Origin: a bacterium | GTDB taxonomy: Bacteria; Bacillota_I; Bacilli_A; RFN20; CAG-826 | Assembly (NCBI GenBank): GCA_019421105.1 | Contig: JAHZFY010000046.1 | Location: forward strand, 1-9,008 | Length of the DNA: 9,008 nt | Direction of reading: 5' to 3' | Shown here: in pieces, positions 7,539 to 9,008 of the stretch | Layout of the letters: every line of letters begins with the position of its first letter | How positions within the stretch are numbered: the stretch's first letter is position 1 | Program-made: the position numbers and the translations under genes | Notes under the pieces: model-generated | Databases searched by the model: none | Seen by the model: only the letters and a program-made list of their open reading frames with translations | Told to the model about the DNA's origin: nothing

Positions 7539-8425
7539 GAAAAATATTTTTAAACAATTTTCACATCAAATTAATCGCCATAATTACAATGACCATTGAC
7601 CATATCGGTTTGCTTTTACCAATGATCATGCCAGAAAATGAAACATTAGTTTTGGTATCCACTATTTTTCGATACATCGGGCGAATATCGTTGCCACTAT
7701 TTTGCTTTTTGATTGTCCAAGGTTCACTGAATACAAAAAATATTAAAAATTACATATTAAGGTTAGGGATTATCGCCTTACCGATATCATTGTTTCAAAC
7801 AATTGGCGAAATTGCATACTATTCAAGTCAAAAAAACTTGGACTATAGATTTCGATATCCAAATATATTCATATTGTTAATTCTTGGTGTTTTTATGATT
7901 TATTGTTTGGAGCACAAAAATAAATATATGAAATTGTTATCTTTGATTCCTATTACAATAAGTACTGTTGCTTTTATTTGCACCGCATTAGAATTTGAAA
8001 ACAATTATATGATATGGTGGTTCCCTTATATGTTAAGACCTCAATATGATGTGTTAGGCTTAGGAATGATTCTTTTCTTTTATCTAGCATATAAAGTTAC
8101 ACCGCTACTATATGAATCAATTGGCTTGAATCAATCTTTATATAACGAAATTGATAACTATAAATTTACCGTCAATTTAGTTTCTGTTTTAGGATTAGTT
8201 ATTGTCTCTATGCTATATTATTCATTTTATTTCATTAAACCTAGCTGGGTATATTGGGAACCTGATATACAATTGTTTGCGATGGTATCTGGATTAATAA
8301 TATTATTTTATAATTATAAAAAAGGATATTCTTCCAGATGGTTTAAAATATTTTCATACGTATATTATCCACTTCACTTAATGATAATTTTTGCCATTAT
8401 AAATATTGTAATGATGATTATTTAA
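7535..8425 (+). CDS. TraX family membrane protein
   Basis: The 296-residue, multi-pass membrane protein matches the TraX family. It has IKLIAIITMTIDHIG at 11-25 with the conserved Asp22-His23, a RISLPLFCFLIVQGSLNT stretch at 50-67, a YILRLG run at 73-78, and a C-terminal YNYKKGY (259-265) followed by YYPLH (277-281). About eight or nine hydrophobic segments cover most of the chain. The family is named for TraX, which N-acetylates F pilin in the F plasmid, and is related to membrane acyltransferases. Chromosomal copies in Firmicutes have no known substrate, and no pilin or conjugation gene is in this window, so a pilus role should not be assumed. It overlaps the CPBP gene by four bases (ATGA), has no Shine-Dalgarno sequence of its own, and probably depends on termination-reinitiation. 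The family assignment rests on motif recognition by eye. Confidence 0.8.
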   Translation: MRKIFLNNFHIKLIAIITMTIDHIGLLLPMIMPENETLVLVSTIFRYIGRISLPLFCFLIVQGSLNTKNIKNYILRLGIIALPISLFQTIGEIAYYSSQKNLDYRFRYPNIFILLILGVFMIYCLEHKNKYMKLLSLIPITISTVAFICTALEFENNYMIWWFPYMLRPQYDVLGLGMILFFYLAYKVTPLLYESIGLNQSLYNEIDNYKFTVNLVSVLGLVIVSMLYYSFYFIKPSWVYWEPDIQLFAMVSGLIILFYNYKKGYSSRWFKIFSYVYYPLHLMIIFAIINIVMMII

Positions 8426-8436
8426 AAGCGTTTTAT

Positions 8437-8465
8437 TTTACATTTTTTTATAATGCGTTTACTAT
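8437..8465 (+). promoter_or_regulatory. Promoter region of the thioredoxin gene
   Basis: Two overlapping readings exist in the 67-base gap before the thioredoxin gene. TTTACA (8437-8442) and TACTAT (8460-8465) are exactly 17 bases apart. Alternatively, a perfect TATAAT stands at 8449-8454, but with no recognisable -35 box. Either would give a leader of some 20-30 bases that includes the strong ribosome binding site. I cannot choose between them from sequence. Confidence 0.45.
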
Positions 8466-8475
8466 GAAAATGTAA
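8438..8475. repeat. 9-bp inverted repeat around the thioredoxin -10 region
   Basis: TTACATTTT (8438-8446) and AAAATGTAA (8467-8475) are perfect inverted copies separated by 20 bases that contain the TATAAT. The arms are AT-only apart from one G:C pair each, so this is poor as a terminator; as an operator it is possible. Chance is a real alternative in such AT-rich DNA. Confidence 0.35.
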
Positions 8476-8478
8476 TTG

Positions 8479-8485
8479 AAGGAGG
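8479..8485 (+). promoter_or_regulatory. Strong Shine-Dalgarno site of the thioredoxin gene
   Basis: AAGGAGG ends 7 bases before the ATG at 8493, which is ideal spacing. It fixes that start codon. It is the only clear Shine-Dalgarno site among the five protein genes in the window. Confidence 0.9.
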
Positions 8486-8492
8486 AACGATT

Positions 8493-8801
8493 ATGGTTAA
8501 ACACATTTCAAATACACAAGAATTTAAAAAAGAAATTGAGCAGGGATTAGTTTTAGTTGATTTTTTTGCCACTTGGTGTGGTCCTTGCCGTATGTTAGGT
8601 CCTGTTTTAGAAGAATTAGGCAATTCAAATGAAACAAATGCAAAGATAATTAAAGTTGACGTCGATCAACTAGGAGAAATCGCGGCAAGTTTTGGTATAC
8701 AAGTAATTCCAACTTTAGTTTTATTAAAAGACGGTAAAGAAATCAAAAGACAATCTGGTTTTATGCCAAAAGCACATTTAATTAATTTTATAAATAACTA
8801 A
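8493..8801 (+). CDS. trxA: Thioredoxin
   Basis: This 102-residue cytosolic protein is a complete, ordinary thioredoxin that reduces disulfides in target proteins and is itself recycled by thioredoxin reductase. The active site WCGPC is at residues 28-32, with the redox pair Cys29 and Cys32. The buried Asp23 (VDFFATWC), the cis-proline Pro73 in VIPT, and the C-terminal glycine-containing DGKEIKRQSGF segment are all in the expected places. Length matches the usual 100-110 residues and there is no signal peptide. It is read in the same direction as the TraX gene but after a 67-base gap with its own promoter-like sequences and a strong ribosome binding site, so it is probably a separate transcription unit. 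Whether it is the main thioredoxin or one of several paralogues cannot be decided here, so the gene symbol is a family-level label. Confidence 0.96.
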   Translation: MVKHISNTQEFKKEIEQGLVLVDFFATWCGPCRMLGPVLEELGNSNETNAKIIKVDVDQLGEIAASFGIQVIPTLVLLKDGKEIKRQSGFMPKAHLINFINN

Positions 8802-8809
8802 TTTTATCT

Positions 8810-8865
8810 ACGCGATAATTTTTTCTTGATACTTTTATTTAGTTTTCTTATAATAATTGTCGCGT
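8810..8865. repeat. 11-bp inverted repeat framing the tRNA-Gly promoter
   Basis: ACGCGATAATT (8810-8820) and AATTGTCGCGT (8855-8865) are inverted copies with a single difference, which would be a G-U pair in RNA. The 34 bases between them contain exactly the -35 and -10 boxes of the tRNA promoter; the right arm covers the predicted transcription start. The ends are unusually GC-rich for this DNA. There is no T-run after the second arm, so it is not a standard terminator for the thioredoxin gene. Confidence 0.5.
8826..8854 (+). promoter_or_regulatory. Sigma-A promoter of tRNA-Gly
   Basis: TTGATA (8826-8831) and a perfect TATAAT (8849-8854) are separated by exactly 17 bases. Transcription should begin near 8861, about 12 bases before the mature 5' end of the tRNA. 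This is the best promoter match in the window. Confidence 0.8.
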
Positions 8866-8872
8866 GATAAAT

Positions 8873-8946
8873 GCAGGTGTAGTTCAATGGTAGAACTTCA
8901 GCCTTCCAAGCTGACTACGCGGGTTCGATTCTCGTCACCTGCTCCA
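8873..8946 (+). tRNA. tRNA-Gly (anticodon UCC)
   Basis: All cloverleaf arms fold. The acceptor stem GCAGGTG (8873-8879) pairs fully with CACCTGC (8936-8942). The D stem is GTTC/GAAC (8882-8885 and 8893-8896). The anticodon stem is TCAGC/GCTGA, enclosing CTTCCAA with anticodon TCC at 8905-8907. The variable loop has four bases, and the T arm is GCGGG-TTCGATT-CTCGT with two G-U pairs. The discriminator is T and CCA is encoded in the gene (8944-8946). Anticodon UCC reads GGA, and by wobble GGG, glycine codons; G1 and the U discriminator fit bacterial tRNA-Gly. It has its own promoter directly upstream and no other tRNA beside it within the window. Confidence 0.97.
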
Positions 8947-8970
8947 TGTAGTTTGAAATTTCCCCCAAAA

Positions 8971-8991
8971 TTTTGCCCAAATAGGGTAAGA
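8971..8991 (+). other. Weak hairpin downstream of tRNA-Gly
   Basis: TTTTGCCC (8971-8978) can pair with GGGTAAGA (8984-8991) around an AAATA loop, using two G-U pairs. It lies 24 bases after the tRNA and overlaps a CAAAATTTTG palindrome (8966-8975). There is no T-run directly after it, so it is a weak terminator candidate. It could equally be part of the leader of the next gene. Confidence 0.25.
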
Positions 8992-8997
8992 TGAAAT

Positions 8998-9003
8998 GGA
9001 GGA
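8998..9003 (+). promoter_or_regulatory. Possible ribosome binding site of a gene starting just beyond the right edge
   Basis: GGAGGA followed by at least five T at the window end has the right shape and place for a Shine-Dalgarno site with a start codon within a few bases after 9008. No coding sequence is visible inside the window, so this rests on the motif alone. Confidence 0.35.
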
Positions 9004-9008
9004 TTTTT

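Noticed and set aside
7535..8425. TraX-family gene as evidence of a conjugative plasmid.
   Set aside because: TraX-family proteins are common on Firmicute chromosomes, and there are no pilin, relaxase, coupling protein or replication genes in the window.
8421..8448. AAAAGCGTTTT plus T-rich stretch as an intrinsic terminator of the CPBP-TraX operon.
   Set aside because: The stem would be four A-T pairs with a three-base loop, too weak to end transcription. It overlaps the stop codon and the promoter region of trxA.
383..8801. Possible Mycoplasma-type code with TGA read as tryptophan, suggested by the low GC content.
   Set aside because: Tryptophan codons checked in the giant, CPBP and thioredoxin genes are TGG. 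No in-frame TGA interrupts more than 2500 codons, and TGA ends the CPBP gene exactly where the TraX gene begins.
8810..8865. The 11-bp inverted repeat as a Rho-independent terminator of trxA.
   Set aside because: The loop of 34 bases is long and the second arm is followed by GATAAAT, not a T-run. Its placement around the tRNA promoter fits a DNA site better.
8873..8946. tRNA-Gly 3' end as an integration (attachment) site for a mobile element.
   Set aside because: No integrase gene and no second copy of the tRNA 3' end is visible in the window.

Overview
The window is strongly AT-rich chromosomal DNA from a low-GC Gram-positive bacterium. The code is standard: tryptophan is read from TGG throughout, and TGA is used as a stop (7536-7538). 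A very low-GC genome with tight gene packing, a thioredoxin with a strong AAGGAGG ribosome binding site and a tRNA-Gly with encoded CCA fits an uncultured Bacilli/Mollicutes-like lineage such as the RF39 or Erysipelotrichia-type gut bacteria. That placement is an inference from style; no marker gene here fixes it.

Left two thirds, minus strand (1-6589): a two-gene unit. The leading gene (383-6589) encodes a 2068-residue protein. It has four membrane helices in the first ~205 residues, with a CvpA-like look, and then about 1860 residues predicted to lie outside the membrane. That exported part is not plain filler: it holds a degenerate two-part repeat that can be followed by eye from about residue 310 to the C-terminus. 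One base after its stop codon begins a short IMPACT/YigZ-type protein (1-381) that has only the N-terminal half of the usual two-domain protein.

Middle (6590-6680): a 91-base divergent promoter region. It has a perfect 7-bp inverted repeat near its centre, flanked on each side by a TTGAAA -35-like box. The -10-like boxes sit so close to both start codons that leaderless mRNAs are plausible.

Right third, plus strand: a CPBP-family intramembrane protease-like protein with an N-terminal zinc ribbon (6681-7538) overlaps by four bases a TraX-family multi-pass membrane protein (7535-8425). A thioredoxin (8493-8801) follows with its own promoter and ribosome binding site. A tRNA-Gly(UCC) (8873-8946) comes next, with a good promoter framed by a long inverted repeat. 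The last 60 bases hold a weak hairpin and, at the very edge, a GGAGGA that probably serves a gene starting just outside.

There is no gene-free stretch longer than 300 bases, and no insertion sequence, CRISPR array or phage gene. The most interesting item is the giant membrane-anchored repeat protein. It is divergently paired with two membrane proteins of enzyme-like families (CPBP and TraX); whether they act together on the cell surface is speculation.
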